DNA of 64,000 nucleotides from Bordetella pertussis 18323. Lineage in GTDB: Bacteria > Pseudomonadota > Gammaproteobacteria > Burkholderiales > Burkholderiaceae_B. The stretch lies in NCBI RefSeq assembly GCF_000306945.1, contig NC_018518.1:558001-622000 (forward strand), read 5' to 3'. Every line of letters begins with the position of its first letter. Position 1 is the first letter of the stretch. Shown here one piece after another: positions 54,436-63,610 of this stretch. A program made the translations under genes and the position numbers. A model generated the notes under the pieces. The model did no database searches. It saw only the letters and a program-made list of their open reading frames with translations, and was not told where the DNA came from.

Positions 54436-55787
54436 TGCGGTTCGCGCGGGCGGTTGGACGGGCGGCGGCGCGGACGGCGGCGCTTTTGCGCCGGCGCGTC
54501 GCCCGTTTCGCGCGGCAGGTGGGCGGTTTCCTCGATCATTTCGGCGCGCGTGGCATCGTCGCCATTGGCCAGGTCCATCCACCACTGGGCCAGCACGCTG
54601 TCGAACTCGCCGGCGGCGGCGCGCAGCTGCAGGAAGTCGCAGGCGGCGCGAAAGCGCGGCTGCTCCAGCATGCGGTAGATGGTCTTGCCGGCGCGGCGCT
54701 CGAAGCGCGGCTGCATGAACCAGATCTCGCGCATATCGGACGAGAAGCGGCGCTGGATGGCCAGTTTCTCGGTCTGTTCGTCCAGCACCGAGTCGGCGGC
54801 CTGCACCAGCGCGGGGATGTTGTGCTCGCCCTGGGCCCGCAGCTGTTTCCAGCGCACGTCGACCAGTTGCCACAGCAGCGCCGCGAACAGGAAGCTGGGG
54901 CTGATGGTCTTGCCGGCGCGCACGCGCGCATCGGTGCGCTCCAGCGCCAGTTCGACGAAATTCTCGCCGCCGGGCTGCTCGAGCACGACGTCGAGCAAGG
55001 GCAGCAGGCCGTGGTGCAGGCCGTCGTTGCGCAACTGCCGCAGGCAGTCCATGGCGTGGCCGCAGGTCAGCAGCTTGAGCATTTCGTCGAACAGGCGCGA
55101 GGCCGGCACGTTCTCGATCAGGCTGGCCATGGTGCGGATCGGCTGCCGCGTGGCGGTATCGATGCTGCCGTTCAGCTTGGCGGCGAAGCGCACCGCCCGC
55201 AGCATGCGCACGGGGTCTTCGCGATAGCGCTTGACCGGATCGCCGATGATGCGCACCTGGCGCTTTTTCAGGTCCTGCACGCCCTGGTGGTAGTCGATGA
55301 CTTCCTCGGTGTGCGGGTCGTAGTACAGCGCGTTCATGGTGAAGTCGCGGCGCGCCGCGTCTTCTTCCTGGCTGCCGAATACGTTGTCGCGCAGGATGCG
55401 GCCGTGCTCGTCGGTTTCCTGGTCGTCCGAGGCCGGCGCGCGGAAGGTCGAGGTTTCGATGATTTCCTGGCCGAACACCACGTGCACCAGCTGGAAGCGC
55501 CGGCCGATGATGCGGGCGCGGCGAAACAGCGGCCGGATCTGCTCGGGCGTGGCATTGGTGGCCACGTCGAAATCCTTGGGCTCCAGGCCCACGATCAGGT
55601 CGCGCACCGCGCCGCCGACGATATAGGCTTCGTAGCCATGCTGGCGCAGGACGTCGCAGACTTTGATGGCGTGGCGCGAGACATTGCGGCGATCGATGCC
55701 ATGGCGTTCCGCGCCGATGCGCTGTGGGCCGCGCAGGGCCGGCGCGAACAGCCGGCCGACAAATTTTCTTATGGTTTCGGTAATCAT
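54432..55787 (-). CDS. pcnB: Poly(A) polymerase I
   Basis: PcnB adds short A tails to RNA 3' ends, marking them for decay. The 451-residue protein has a nucleotidyltransferase head (YIVGGAVRDLIVGLEPKDFDV, RRARIIGRRFQLVHVVFG, EDAARRDFTMNALYYD). RREDPVR-type YREDPVRMLRAVRFAAKL follows, and a basic C-terminal tail (KRRRPRRRPSNRPREP) that suits RNA binding. CCA-adding enzymes share the head, but the length and tail favour PcnB. It overlaps folK and starts right at the end of the HAD phosphatase gene. Confidence 0.92.
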   Translation of the reverse strand: MITETIRKFVGRLFAPALRGPQRIGAERHGIDRRNVSRHAIKVCDVLRQHGYEAYIVGGAVRDLIVGLEPKDFDVATNATPEQIRPLFRRARIIGRRFQLVHVVFGQEIIETSTFRAPASDDQETDEHGRILRDNVFGSQEEDAARRDFTMNALYYDPHTEEVIDYHQGVQDLKKRQVRIIGDPVKRYREDPVRMLRAVRFAAKLNGSIDTATRQPIRTMASLIENVPASRLFDEMLKLLTCGHAMDCLRQLRNDGLHHGLLPLLDVVLEQPGGENFVELALERTDARVRAGKTISPSFLFAALLWQLVDVRWKQLRAQGEHNIPALVQAADSVLDEQTEKLAIQRRFSSDMREIWFMQPRFERRAGKTIYRMLEQPRFRAACDFLQLRAAAGEFDSVLAQWWMDLANGDDATRAEMIEETAHLPRETGDAPAQKRRRPRRRPSNRPREPQ

Positions 55788-56486
55788 TTAGGACTTCGCA
55801 TCTTCGAGGTGGTCGAACAGGTCGATCACCTGCCATCCGCGCGCCTGGGCGATTTCGCGCAGGCCCGGGCTGGGATTGGCGGCGATAGGCCGTGTTACCG
55901 CTTCCAGCAAGGGAACATCGTTGACCGAATCGCTGTAGAAGTACGACTCGGCGAAATCGCCCAGCGCCAGGCCCATGCCGGCCAGCCACTGGTTGACCCG
56001 CACCACCTTGCCTTCGCGGAAGCTGGGCGTGCCTTCGATGCGACCAGTGTACCGGCCGTCGCGGTATTCCGGGTCGGTGGCGATCAGGTGCTGCACGCCG
56101 AAGGCGCGCGCGATCGGGGCGGTGACAAAACTGTTGGTGGCGGTCACCAGCGCGCACAGGTCGCCGGCCGCCAGGTGTCCGCGCACCACGTCCACCGCCT
56201 GGACCGTGAGGCTGGGGCGGATCACATCGCGCATGAATTCCTCGTGCCAGGCGGCCAGCTCCACCGGCGAGTGCGCCGCCAGCAGGCCCAGCATGAACTC
56301 GGCGGCCTGCTCGGCGGTCAGTTCGCCGCGGTTGTAGCGCTCCATCAGGTCGTCGTTGCGCCGGCGCGCCTCGGCGGGATCGCCGGCGCGGCCGGTGCGG
56401 GCCAGGAAGTCGGCCCATTGGTAGTCGCTGTCCAACGGCAACAGGGTGTGGTCGAGGTCGAACAGGGCTAGGCGTCGGGTCGTCAT
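55788..56486 (-). CDS. HAD-superfamily IB phosphatase
   Basis: The 232-residue protein has the HAD nucleophile motif LALFDLDHTLLPLDSD, motif II in CALVTATNSFVTAPIA, and motifs III/IV in GKVVRVNQWL and YFYSDSVNDVPLLEAV. The IB subfamily includes phosphoserine phosphatase and CicA-like membrane-linked phosphatases; the substrate here is unknown. Its start overlaps the hda stop by four bases (ATGA) and it stops one base before the pcnB start codon, so hda-HAD-pcnB-folK look like one transcript. Confidence 0.87.
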   Translation of the reverse strand: MTTRRLALFDLDHTLLPLDSDYQWADFLARTGRAGDPAEARRRNDDLMERYNRGELTAEQAAEFMLGLLAAHSPVELAAWHEEFMRDVIRPSLTVQAVDVVRGHLAAGDLCALVTATNSFVTAPIARAFGVQHLIATDPEYRDGRYTGRIEGTPSFREGKVVRVNQWLAGMGLALGDFAESYFYSDSVNDVPLLEAVTRPIAANPSPGLREIAQARGWQVIDLFDHLEDAKS

Positions 56487-57184
56487 GTCGCTTGCGAGTG
56501 AGGGTCTGCCAGCATGGCGCGAAGCAGGGGAATGGTAATGGGCCGGCCGGTGGCCAGCGAATAGCGGTCCAGCGCGTCCAGCAAGGCGGCCAGCTTCCGG
56601 ATGTCGCGTTCGTGGTGGGTGAGCATCCAGTTGATGACCTCGGGCGCCAGCTGCAGGCCGCGCTCGGCGGCCTGGGCGGTCAGCGCGGCCAGTTTGTCCG
56701 CGTCGGACAGGGGGTCGAGCCGGAAGACCAGGTCCCAGCCCAGCCGGGTGCGCAGGTCTTCGCGCAGCGGCAGCGACATCGGGGCGCGGTCGCCGGAGAC
56801 GGCCAGCGCGAAGGCCCGGCCGGTGGCGGCCGATTCGCGCCAGCGATTGTACAGGGCGAACAGGCCGGCCTGCCGCGCGTCGTCCATGCGGTGCACGTCG
56901 TCGACGGCCACCAGCCGCGGCATGGGCGCGGTGGAGTCGGCCTCGGCCAGCTCGCGCAGCGACTGCGCCGCGCGCGCGGCGTCGATGTAGATGGCCTCGG
57001 GCCGGGCGCTCAGGCCGCGCAGCAGGTGCGTACGGCCGCAGCCGGCCGGCCCCCACAGGTAGATGGCCCGCCCGGCCGTCAGGGCGTGCGCGGCCGCCAG
57101 CGCCTGGCCGTTGGGACCGGCAATGTAGTTGTTCAGCGCAGGCGCAGGCGCAGGAAGAACGTCAAGCAGCAGCTGGCGGTTCAT
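56483..57184 (-). CDS. hda: DnaA regulatory inactivator Hda
   Basis: Hda, with the sliding clamp, makes DnaA hydrolyse ATP after initiation. The 233-residue protein starts MNRQLLLDVLPAPAPALNNY, with the clamp-binding QLLLDV motif. A DnaA-like AAA+ domain follows: IYLWGPAGCGRTHLLRGLSA as Walker A, LVAVDDVHRMDD as Walker B, and LREDLRTRLGWDLVFRLDPL with sensor/box VII. It lacks DnaA's C-terminal DNA-binding domain, which distinguishes it. It diverges from purM across 252 bases. Confidence 0.9.
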   Translation of the reverse strand: MNRQLLLDVLPAPAPALNNYIAGPNGQALAAAHALTAGRAIYLWGPAGCGRTHLLRGLSARPEAIYIDAARAAQSLRELAEADSTAPMPRLVAVDDVHRMDDARQAGLFALYNRWRESAATGRAFALAVSGDRAPMSLPLREDLRTRLGWDLVFRLDPLSDADKLAALTAQAAERGLQLAPEVINWMLTHHERDIRKLAALLDALDRYSLATGRPITIPLLRAMLADPHSQAT

Positions 57185-57436
57185 GTATGGCGATAAAACA
57201 GGCTTTCCGGATCGCGGCGCGCGGCGCATGGCATGCCCCGGCGCGGCCAACCCTGCATTAAACCACTGCGGGCCGGGCAGTGTCGCGCAATGGCGAACGC
57301 GCAGGGGCGAAACCCGGCGGGCGGAGCATTTCGGAGCATTTCCAGGGGTTTGCGGCCAGGATCGCGCCCGGCGTCGTAAAATCCCGGACGTACCACCCAA
57401 AATCCCGCAATTGTTACATACCCCACGGTTTTTCAC
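57185..57436. promoter_or_regulatory. Divergent intergenic region, hda / purM
   Basis: The 252-bp gap has no supported gene. It must contain the promoters of both the hda group and purM; the purM side ends with TTGTTACATACCCCACGG. I see no clear operator. A PurR-like site would be a reasonable expectation but is not evident. Confidence 0.4.
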
Positions 57437-58486
57437 ATGACTAATCAACATTCCGCTCCCTTGACCTATCGCGATGCCGGGGTCGACATCGATGCAGGCG
57501 ACGCGCTGGTCGACCGCATCAAACCCCTGGCCGCGCGCACCATGCGTCCCGGAGTGTTGGCAGGCATCGGCGGCTTCGGCGCCCTGTTCGAGGTGCCGAA
57601 GAAATTCCGCGAGCCCGTGCTGGTGTCCGGCACCGACGGCGTGGGCACCAAGCTGCGCCTGGCGTTCGACTGGAACCGCCATGACACCGTGGGCATCGAC
57701 CTGGTCGCCATGAGCGTCAACGACATCCTGGTGCAGGGCGCCGAGCCGCTGTACTTCCTCGACTACTTCGCCTGCGGCAAGCTGTCGGTGGACACGGCGG
57801 CCGCGGTGGTGGGCGGTATCGCGCGCGGCTGCGAACTGGCCGGCTGCGCGCTGATCGGCGGCGAAACCGCCGAGATGCCGGGAATGTATCCCGACGGCGA
57901 ATACGATCTGGCGGGCTTCGCGGTGGGCGCGGTCGACAAGTCGGCCATCATCGACGGCAAGTCGATCCAGCCGGGCGACGTGGTGCTGGGCCTGGCTTCC
58001 AGCGGCGCGCACTCGAACGGCTATTCGCTGGTGCGCAAGATCCTCGAGCGCGCCGGCGCGCGCCCCGACCAGGACTTCCACGGCCAGCCGCTGGTCGACG
58101 TGGTCATGGCGCCGACCCGCATCTACGTCAAGCAGGTGCTGGCGGCCCTGGATCGCCACGGCCCGGCCATCAAGGGCCTGGCGCATATCACCGGCGGCGG
58201 CCTGCTCGACAACGTGCCGCGCATCCTGCAACCCGGCATGGCCGCGCAATTGCAGCGCGACGGCTGGGAAATGCCCAAGCTGTTCCAGTGGCTGCAGCAG
58301 CAGGGCAGCGTGGCCGATGCCGAGATGCACCGCGTGTTCAACTGCGGCATCGGCATGGTGCTGGTGGTCGCGGCGGACCAGGCCGACGCCGTCGCCGCCA
58401 CGCTGCGCGAGCAGGGCGAGATCGTCAACCAGATCGGCGAAATCGTGCCGCAGCAGGACGGCATGGCCCAGACCGTCGTGGTCTGA
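57437..58486 (+). CDS. purM: Phosphoribosylformylglycinamidine cyclo-ligase
   Basis: PurM closes the imidazole ring in purine synthesis (AIR synthetase). The 349-residue protein has [79 protein letters not shown] and [19 protein letters not shown], all family hallmarks in order. Length is normal. A perfect palindrome lies 10 bases past its stop, before the convergent miaA. Confidence 0.96.
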   Translation: MTNQHSAPLTYRDAGVDIDAGDALVDRIKPLAARTMRPGVLAGIGGFGALFEVPKKFREPVLVSGTDGVGTKLRLAFDWNRHDTVGIDLVAMSVNDILVQGAEPLYFLDYFACGKLSVDTAAAVVGGIARGCELAGCALIGGETAEMPGMYPDGEYDLAGFAVGAVDKSAIIDGKSIQPGDVVLGLASSGAHSNGYSLVRKILERAGARPDQDFHGQPLVDVVMAPTRIYVKQVLAALDRHGPAIKGLAHITGGGLLDNVPRILQPGMAAQLQRDGWEMPKLFQWLQQQGSVADAEMHRVFNCGIGMVLVVAADQADAVAATLREQGEIVNQIGEIVPQQDGMAQTVVV

Positions 58487-58496
58487 GGCAGGGTTC

Positions 58497-58524
58497 GGTG
58501 CCTGTCCCCGCGGGGACAGGCACC
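58497..58524. repeat. Perfect 28-bp palindrome (purM / miaA junction)
   Basis: It is identical over all 28 bases to the element at 21574: GGTGCCTGTCCCCG plus its reverse complement. It sits between convergent genes, five bases from the miaA stop codon. Confidence 0.93.
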
Positions 58525-58529
58525 CTTGC

Positions 58530-59471
58530 TCAGTCGGGCAGCGCCCGCGCCATCGCGTCGACGGTGCGCGCCACGGCGTCGCCGGCCAGGCAATCGATGA
58601 TCACGCGCTCCGGCTGCGCGCGCAGCCAGGTAAGCTGGCGCTTGGCCAGCTGGCGCGTGGCCGCCACGCCTTGTTCGCGCGCGGTATCCAGGTCGATATC
58701 GCCATCCAGGTACGACCACATCTGCCGGTAACCGACGCAGCGCACCGACGGCAGCCCCGGGTGCAGGTCCGGTCGCGCGTGCAGGCCGCGTACTTCCTCG
58801 ACCAGCCCGGCCGCCAGCATGGCGTCGAAACGCTGCGCGATGCGCGCGTGCAGCGCCGCGCGCTCGGAGGGCTCCAGGCTGAGCGTGACGTAGCGGTAGG
58901 GCGATGGCGCGTCGCCGCGCCGTTCGCCTTGCAGCAGGGCCGACATAGGTTGGCCGGCCAGGCGGCAGATTTCCAGCGCGCGCTGGATGCGCTGGCTGTC
59001 GTTGGGCGACAGGCGCGCCGCGGTGGCGGGGTCCAGCAACGCCAGCTCGGCATGCAGCGCAGGCCAGCCCAGCCGCGCGGCGCGCGCCTCGAGTTCGGCG
59101 CGCAGCGCCGGATCGGCCTGCGGCAAATCGTCCAGCCCTTCGCGCAGCGCCTTGTAGTACAGCATGGTGCCGCCGGCCAGCAGCGGAATGCGGCCGCGCG
59201 CGTGGATCTCTGCGATCAGCCGCAGCGCGTCGGCGCGAAATTCGGCGGCCGAATACGATTGCGCCGGATCGCGGATATCCAGCAGGTGCTGGGGAACCTG
59301 GGCGCGCTCGGCCGCCGACGGCTTGGCGGTGCCGATGTCCATGCCGCGGTAGATGGTGGCCGAATCGACGTTGATGATTTCGAGCGGCCAGCGCTGCGCC
59401 AGCGCGAGGGTCGAAGCGCTCTTGCCGGCCGCCGTGGGGCCGGCCAGGCAGATGATGGCGCGCGGGGTCAT
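58530..59471 (-). CDS. miaA: tRNA dimethylallyltransferase
   Basis: MiaA prenylates A37 of tRNAs that read codons starting with U. The 313-residue enzyme has the P-loop [20 protein letters not shown], then [55 protein letters not shown] and [15 protein letters not shown], as in E. coli MiaA. Its start overlaps the mutL stop (ATGA), and mutL-miaA is a common gene pair. Confidence 0.95.
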
Positions 59472-61357
59472 TGGCCGCGCAGGAACAGTTTGTCGAGGTC
59501 GTTGACCGACCATTGCACCCAGGTGGGGCGGCCGTGGTTGCACTGGTCGGCGCGCTCGGTGATTTCCATCTGGCGCAGCAGCGCGTTCATTTCCTCCAGC
59601 GTCAGGCGCCGGTTGGCGCGCACCGAGCCATGGCAGGCCATGGTGCTCAGCAGCTCGTTGCGCTGCTCGGTCAGCAGGCGCGACACGCCCACCGCGCCCA
59701 GGTCGCGCAGCACGGCGCGCGCCAGGCTTTCGATGTCGCCGCGCGCCAGCAGGGCCGGCACGCTGCGCACCGCGATGGAGGCGGGGCCGGACGGGCGCAT
59801 CTCGAAACCCAGCTCGTTCAGCTGGGTCTCGTGCTCTTCGACCAGCGCCACGTCCTTCTCGGCGGCGTGGAACACGACCGGCACCAGCAAGTCCTGGCGC
59901 GGCAGCGCCCGGTCGTCCAGGGCGCGCTTGAGCTGTTCGTAGACCACCCGCTCGTGCGCGGCGTGCATGTCGACCAGCACCAGCCCGCGCGAGTTCTGCG
60001 CCAGGATGTAGATGCCGTGCAGCTGCGCCAGGGCCTGCCCCAGCGGATGCTCGTCGGCCGTCGGCAGCGGCGTGGCGGGGGCGGCGCGCAGTGCCGTGGC
60101 GGCCGGCGCCGCATCTCCGGGCAGGGGGCGGTACAGGCTTTGCCAGTCGGTCGCGGGTATGCCGGCGGGTTCGCCGTGCAGGCGGAACGGCACCTGCGTG
60201 TGCGGCCGTGCCGGCGACCCTTGATAGGGCGACTGGCCCGGCGACGGATACGCAGCGGGATAGGGCGCGCGCGGCTCGGCCAGGCCGGGCGCGGCGGCGG
60301 CCGGCTCGCCGGCGTAGGCCGCGTCGGGGGCGGCGCCGTCCGGGACGCCGGCCGGCACCGCTTCGGCCCCGCCGGTCTGCGCCAGCGTCTGGCCCACCAC
60401 CTGCGAAACGAACCGGTGCACCGCGCCGCTGTCGCGAAAGCGCACTTCGTGCTTGGCCGGGTGCACGTTGACGTCGACCGCGCCCGGGTCGATGTCCAGA
60501 TACAGCACATAGGCGGGTTGCCGGTCGCCGTGCAGCACGTCGGCATAGGCGCTGCGCAAGGCATGGCTGACGGTGCGGTCGCGCACGAAGCGGCCATTGA
60601 CGTACAGGTACTGGCGGTCGGCGCGCGCCCGCGCGGCGGTGGGCCGCGTCACCATGCCCATCAGGGCGATGGCGCCGGCGGCCGCCAGCACCGGCAGCAC
60701 ATGGCCGACGAATTCGGCGCCCAGCACGTCGCGGATGCGCTGTCCATGGTCGGCCGGCAGCCATTGGCGCTGCGCGCGGTCGTGGTGGAACAGGCGGAAA
60801 GCGACTTCGGGATGGGCCAGCGCGATGCGTTCCATGGCGTCGACGCAATGGCCGAATTCGGTGGCTTCCGAGCGCAGGAACTTGCGCCGCGCCGGAACGC
60901 GGTCGAACAGCTGGCGTACGTCTATCGTCGTGCCTGGCGGCCCCGAGGCCGGGCTGACCTGCAGGCTGCCGCCGTCGATCTGCCAGGCGTGCTCGGCGCC
61001 GCGCGTGCGCGAGATGATGGTGAGGTCGGCCACCGAGGCGATCGACGCCAGGGCCTCGCCGCGAAACCCCATCGAGGCCACCGACTCCAGTTCGTCGAGC
61101 GAGCGGATCTTGCTGGTGGCATGGCGCGTGAGCGCCAGCGGCAGTTCCTCGGGCGGGATGCCGCTGCCGTCGTCGGTGACGGCGATGCGGCGGATGCCGC
61201 CGCCTTCCAGGCGCACCTCGATGGCGCGCGCGCCGGCGTCGATGGCGTTTTCAAGGATTTCCTTGAGCACCGACGCCGGCCGTTCGATCACCTCGCCGGC
61301 GGCGATCTGGCTGATCAACAGGTCGGGCAGGGTAGCAATCGGGCGGCGATCGGACAT
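59468..61357 (-). CDS. mutL: DNA mismatch repair protein MutL
   Basis: The 629-residue protein has the GHKL ATPase domain: [56 protein letters not shown] and [17 protein letters not shown] Pro-rich linker follows (about residues 340-420). The C-terminal domain carries [19 protein letters not shown], which fits the DxHA(x)2E(x)4E metal motif of MutL endonucleases. E. coli MutL lacks that nuclease, whereas MutL of Neisseria has it, as I recall. It heads the mutL-miaA unit. Confidence 0.95.
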
Positions 61358-61443
61358 GGAGGGGCGGCAAACGGAATAGGCAATAATGGCGATTTTAGCC
61401 CTACGCTACCGCCCGGCGGCCGGCCTCGTATCCACGGACCCTC

Positions 61444-62082
61444 ATGCTCGACTTCTTCAATATGGTGCTCCACATCGACCAGACCCTAGGCATCTGGGTC
61501 GAACAGTATGGCGTGTGGGTGTACCTGGTGCTGTTTCTCATCGTGTTTGCCGAGACCGGGCTGGTGGTGCTGCCGTTCCTGCCCGGCGACTCGCTGCTGT
61601 TCATCGCCGGCGCGTTCGGCGCCACCGGCCACATGGACCCGGTGCTGACGGCAGCGCTGCTGATCGTGGCGGCCATCAGCGGCAATACGGTCAACTACAC
61701 GATAGGGCGCTACATCGGGCCGCGCGTGTTCTCGATGAACCTGCGCTTCCTGGACCGCAATGCGCTGATGCGCACGCATGCGTTCTACGAGAAGCACGGC
61801 GGCAAGACCATCGTCATGTCGCGCTTCATTCCCGTGATCCGCACCTTCGCGCCGTTCGTGGCCGGCGTGGCGGACATGCGCCTGGCGCGCTTCCAGCTGT
61901 TCAACATCGGCGGCGCGCTGCTGTGGGTGATCAGCCTGGTGGCCGCGGGCTATTTCTTCGGCAACATTCCGCTGGTGCGCGAACACCTGAACACCATCGT
62001 GCTGATCGGATTGGGCGCGGCCATCGTGCCCGTGGTGATCGGCGCGCTGGTGCGCCTGCTGCAGGTACGGCGCGGGCAGTGA
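61444..62082 (+). CDS. DedA-family membrane protein
   Basis: The 212-residue inner-membrane protein has the DedA/VTT pattern: YLVLFLIVFAETGLVVLPFL, LPGDSLLFIAGAFGA, GNTVNYTIGRYIGPRVF, YEKHGGKTIVMSRFIPVIRT (the R-F-x-P-x-x-R core) and FAPFVAGVADMRLARFQLFN. DedA proteins flip lipids such as undecaprenyl phosphate or phosphatidylethanolamine and support membrane potential. It is intact, unlike the VTT relative at 19437. It diverges from mutL. Confidence 0.9.
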   Translation: MLDFFNMVLHIDQTLGIWVEQYGVWVYLVLFLIVFAETGLVVLPFLPGDSLLFIAGAFGATGHMDPVLTAALLIVAAISGNTVNYTIGRYIGPRVFSMNLRFLDRNALMRTHAFYEKHGGKTIVMSRFIPVIRTFAPFVAGVADMRLARFQLFNIGGALLWVISLVAAGYFFGNIPLVREHLNTIVLIGLGAAIVPVVIGALVRLLQVRRGQ

Positions 62083-62087
62083 GAAGC

Positions 62088-62219
62088 GGGCGCCCGTCCC
62101 CGTTGGGGAGGAGCGACACCCGCGGCAAGGGTGCCTGTCCCAGCCGGGACAGGCACCCTGCTGTACGCCATCGACGCTTGACGGCCAAGGCGGTATCTGT
62201 CTCTGCCGGGGCAGGCGCC
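62088..62219. repeat. Cluster of three palindromic repeats (DedA / amiC junction)
   Basis: One good copy (62130-62157, GGTGCCTGTCCC with CC-GGGACAGGCACC) is flanked by two degraded relatives, at about 62088-62120 (GGCGCCCGTCCCCGTTGGGG) and 62192-62219 (GGTATCTGTCTCTGCCGGGG). They fill the gap between the convergent DedA and amiC genes and suggest repeated duplication of the element. Confidence 0.75.
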
Positions 62220-62224
62220 CTGGC

Positions 62225-63610
62225 TCAGCTCACGTCGCCTACGCGCGCCAGCGGCGGGTTGGCGGTGAAGTAGCGGTCGATGCCGGTCATCATGGCCTGC
62301 GCCAGCTTTTCCTGGTGCGCCGCGCTGCGCAGCAGGGCTTCTTCCTTCGGATTGCTGATGAAGGCCGTCTCGACCAGGATGGACGGGATATCGGGCGCCT
62401 TCAGTACCGCGAAGCCCGCCTGCTCGACCCGGTTCTTGTGCAGCCGGTTGATCTTCTTGATCTCGTCCAGGAAGGCGCTGCCGACCTTGAGCGAATCGTT
62501 GATCTGCGCCGTGGTGGACAGGTCCAGCAGCACCTTGGCCACCTGGCGGTCGTGGCTGCCGAGGTTGACGCCGCCGATCAGGTCGGCCGCGTTCTCCTTG
62601 TCGGCCAGCCAGCGCGCCTGCGTGCTGGATGCGCCGCGTTCGGACAGCGCGAACACCGACGAGCCGTTGGCCGTGGGCTTGATGAAGGCGTCGGCGTGGA
62701 TGGACACGAACAGGTCGGCGCGCACGCGCCGCGCCTTCTGCACGCGCACGTGCAGCGGCACGAAGTAATCGTCGTCGCGCGTCAGATAGGCGCGCATGTA
62801 CGGCTGGGCGTCGATCAGGGTCTTCAGCCGCCGCGCGATGCGCAGCACCACGTCCTTCTCGCGCAGGCCCGAGCGGCCGATGGCGCCGGGGTCCTCGCCG
62901 CCATGTCCGGGATCGAGCGCGATGGTCAGCATGCGCTTGCGGCTGGCCGAGCGGCCGGGCGCGGGAAGCGGCTTGATGGGCGGGGCGGGCAGCGCGGGCG
63001 CCGGCTCCTGGCCGCGGGCCAGCGGCGCGGCCGGCTGGTCGGGCGCGGGCTGGTTGCGCGCGATCTCGTCGAGCACGCGCGCCAGCGGGTCGTCGACATC
63101 GGGCCCGGACTGCTTGTTCAGGATCGCCATCAGCGGGTCCTGCGCCACCTTCGGGTACAGGTCCAGCACCAGGCGGTACTGGTAGTCGGCCACCGGCTTG
63201 AGGGTGAACACCTGGGGCGCCACCGACTGCTTGAGGTCGAATACCAGGCGCACCACGTTGGGCCGGTTCTGCGCCACGCGCAGGCCCTGGATGTACGGGT
63301 CGTCGTGCCGCACCTTGGACACGAGGTCGTTGAGGGCGGCATTGACCGACAGGCCTTCGATGTCGACCACCAGGCGGTGGGGGTTCTCCAGCGTGAAGTG
63401 TTCCGCCTTGAGCTCGCTGTCGAGCTCGAGCGTGACGCGCGTGTACTCATCGGCCGGCCAGGTGCGCACGGCCAGGATGGTGGCCGCATGCGCCAGGCGG
63501 GGAACGACAGGGAGGACGAGCAGGGTCGCGGCGACGCTGATCAGGCGTCGGCGGGCGGCGGCGCGGGGAGAGAGCGCGCCGTGGGCGGGGGGACAATCGC
63601 GTTCAACCAT
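62225..63610 (-). CDS. amiC: N-acetylmuramoyl-L-alanine amidase (AmiC-like)
   Basis: This periplasmic amidase cuts septal peptidoglycan at cell division. The 461-residue protein starts at ATG 63610 with a twin-arginine-like signal (AAARRRLISVAATLLVLP, cleavage near AHA). An AMIN domain (about residues 38-135, VRTWPADEYTRVTLELDS) is followed by a Pro-rich linker. The Amidase_3 domain has zinc ligands in LTIALDPGHGGEDPG, EKDVVLRIA and FVSIHADAF, and catalytic Glu in ILVETAFISN. The start lies inside tsaE, a 70-base overlap, and a promoter candidate lies within tsaE. Confidence 0.92.
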   Translation of the reverse strand: MVERDCPPAHGALSPRAAARRRLISVAATLLVLPVVPRLAHAATILAVRTWPADEYTRVTLELDSELKAEHFTLENPHRLVVDIEGLSVNAALNDLVSKVRHDDPYIQGLRVAQNRPNVVRLVFDLKQSVAPQVFTLKPVADYQYRLVLDLYPKVAQDPLMAILNKQSGPDVDDPLARVLDEIARNQPAPDQPAAPLARGQEPAPALPAPPIKPLPAPGRSASRKRMLTIALDPGHGGEDPGAIGRSGLREKDVVLRIARRLKTLIDAQPYMRAYLTRDDDYFVPLHVRVQKARRVRADLFVSIHADAFIKPTANGSSVFALSERGASSTQARWLADKENAADLIGGVNLGSHDRQVAKVLLDLSTTAQINDSLKVGSAFLDEIKKINRLHKNRVEQAGFAVLKAPDIPSILVETAFISNPKEEALLRSAAHQEKLAQAMMTGIDRYFTANPPLARVGDVS

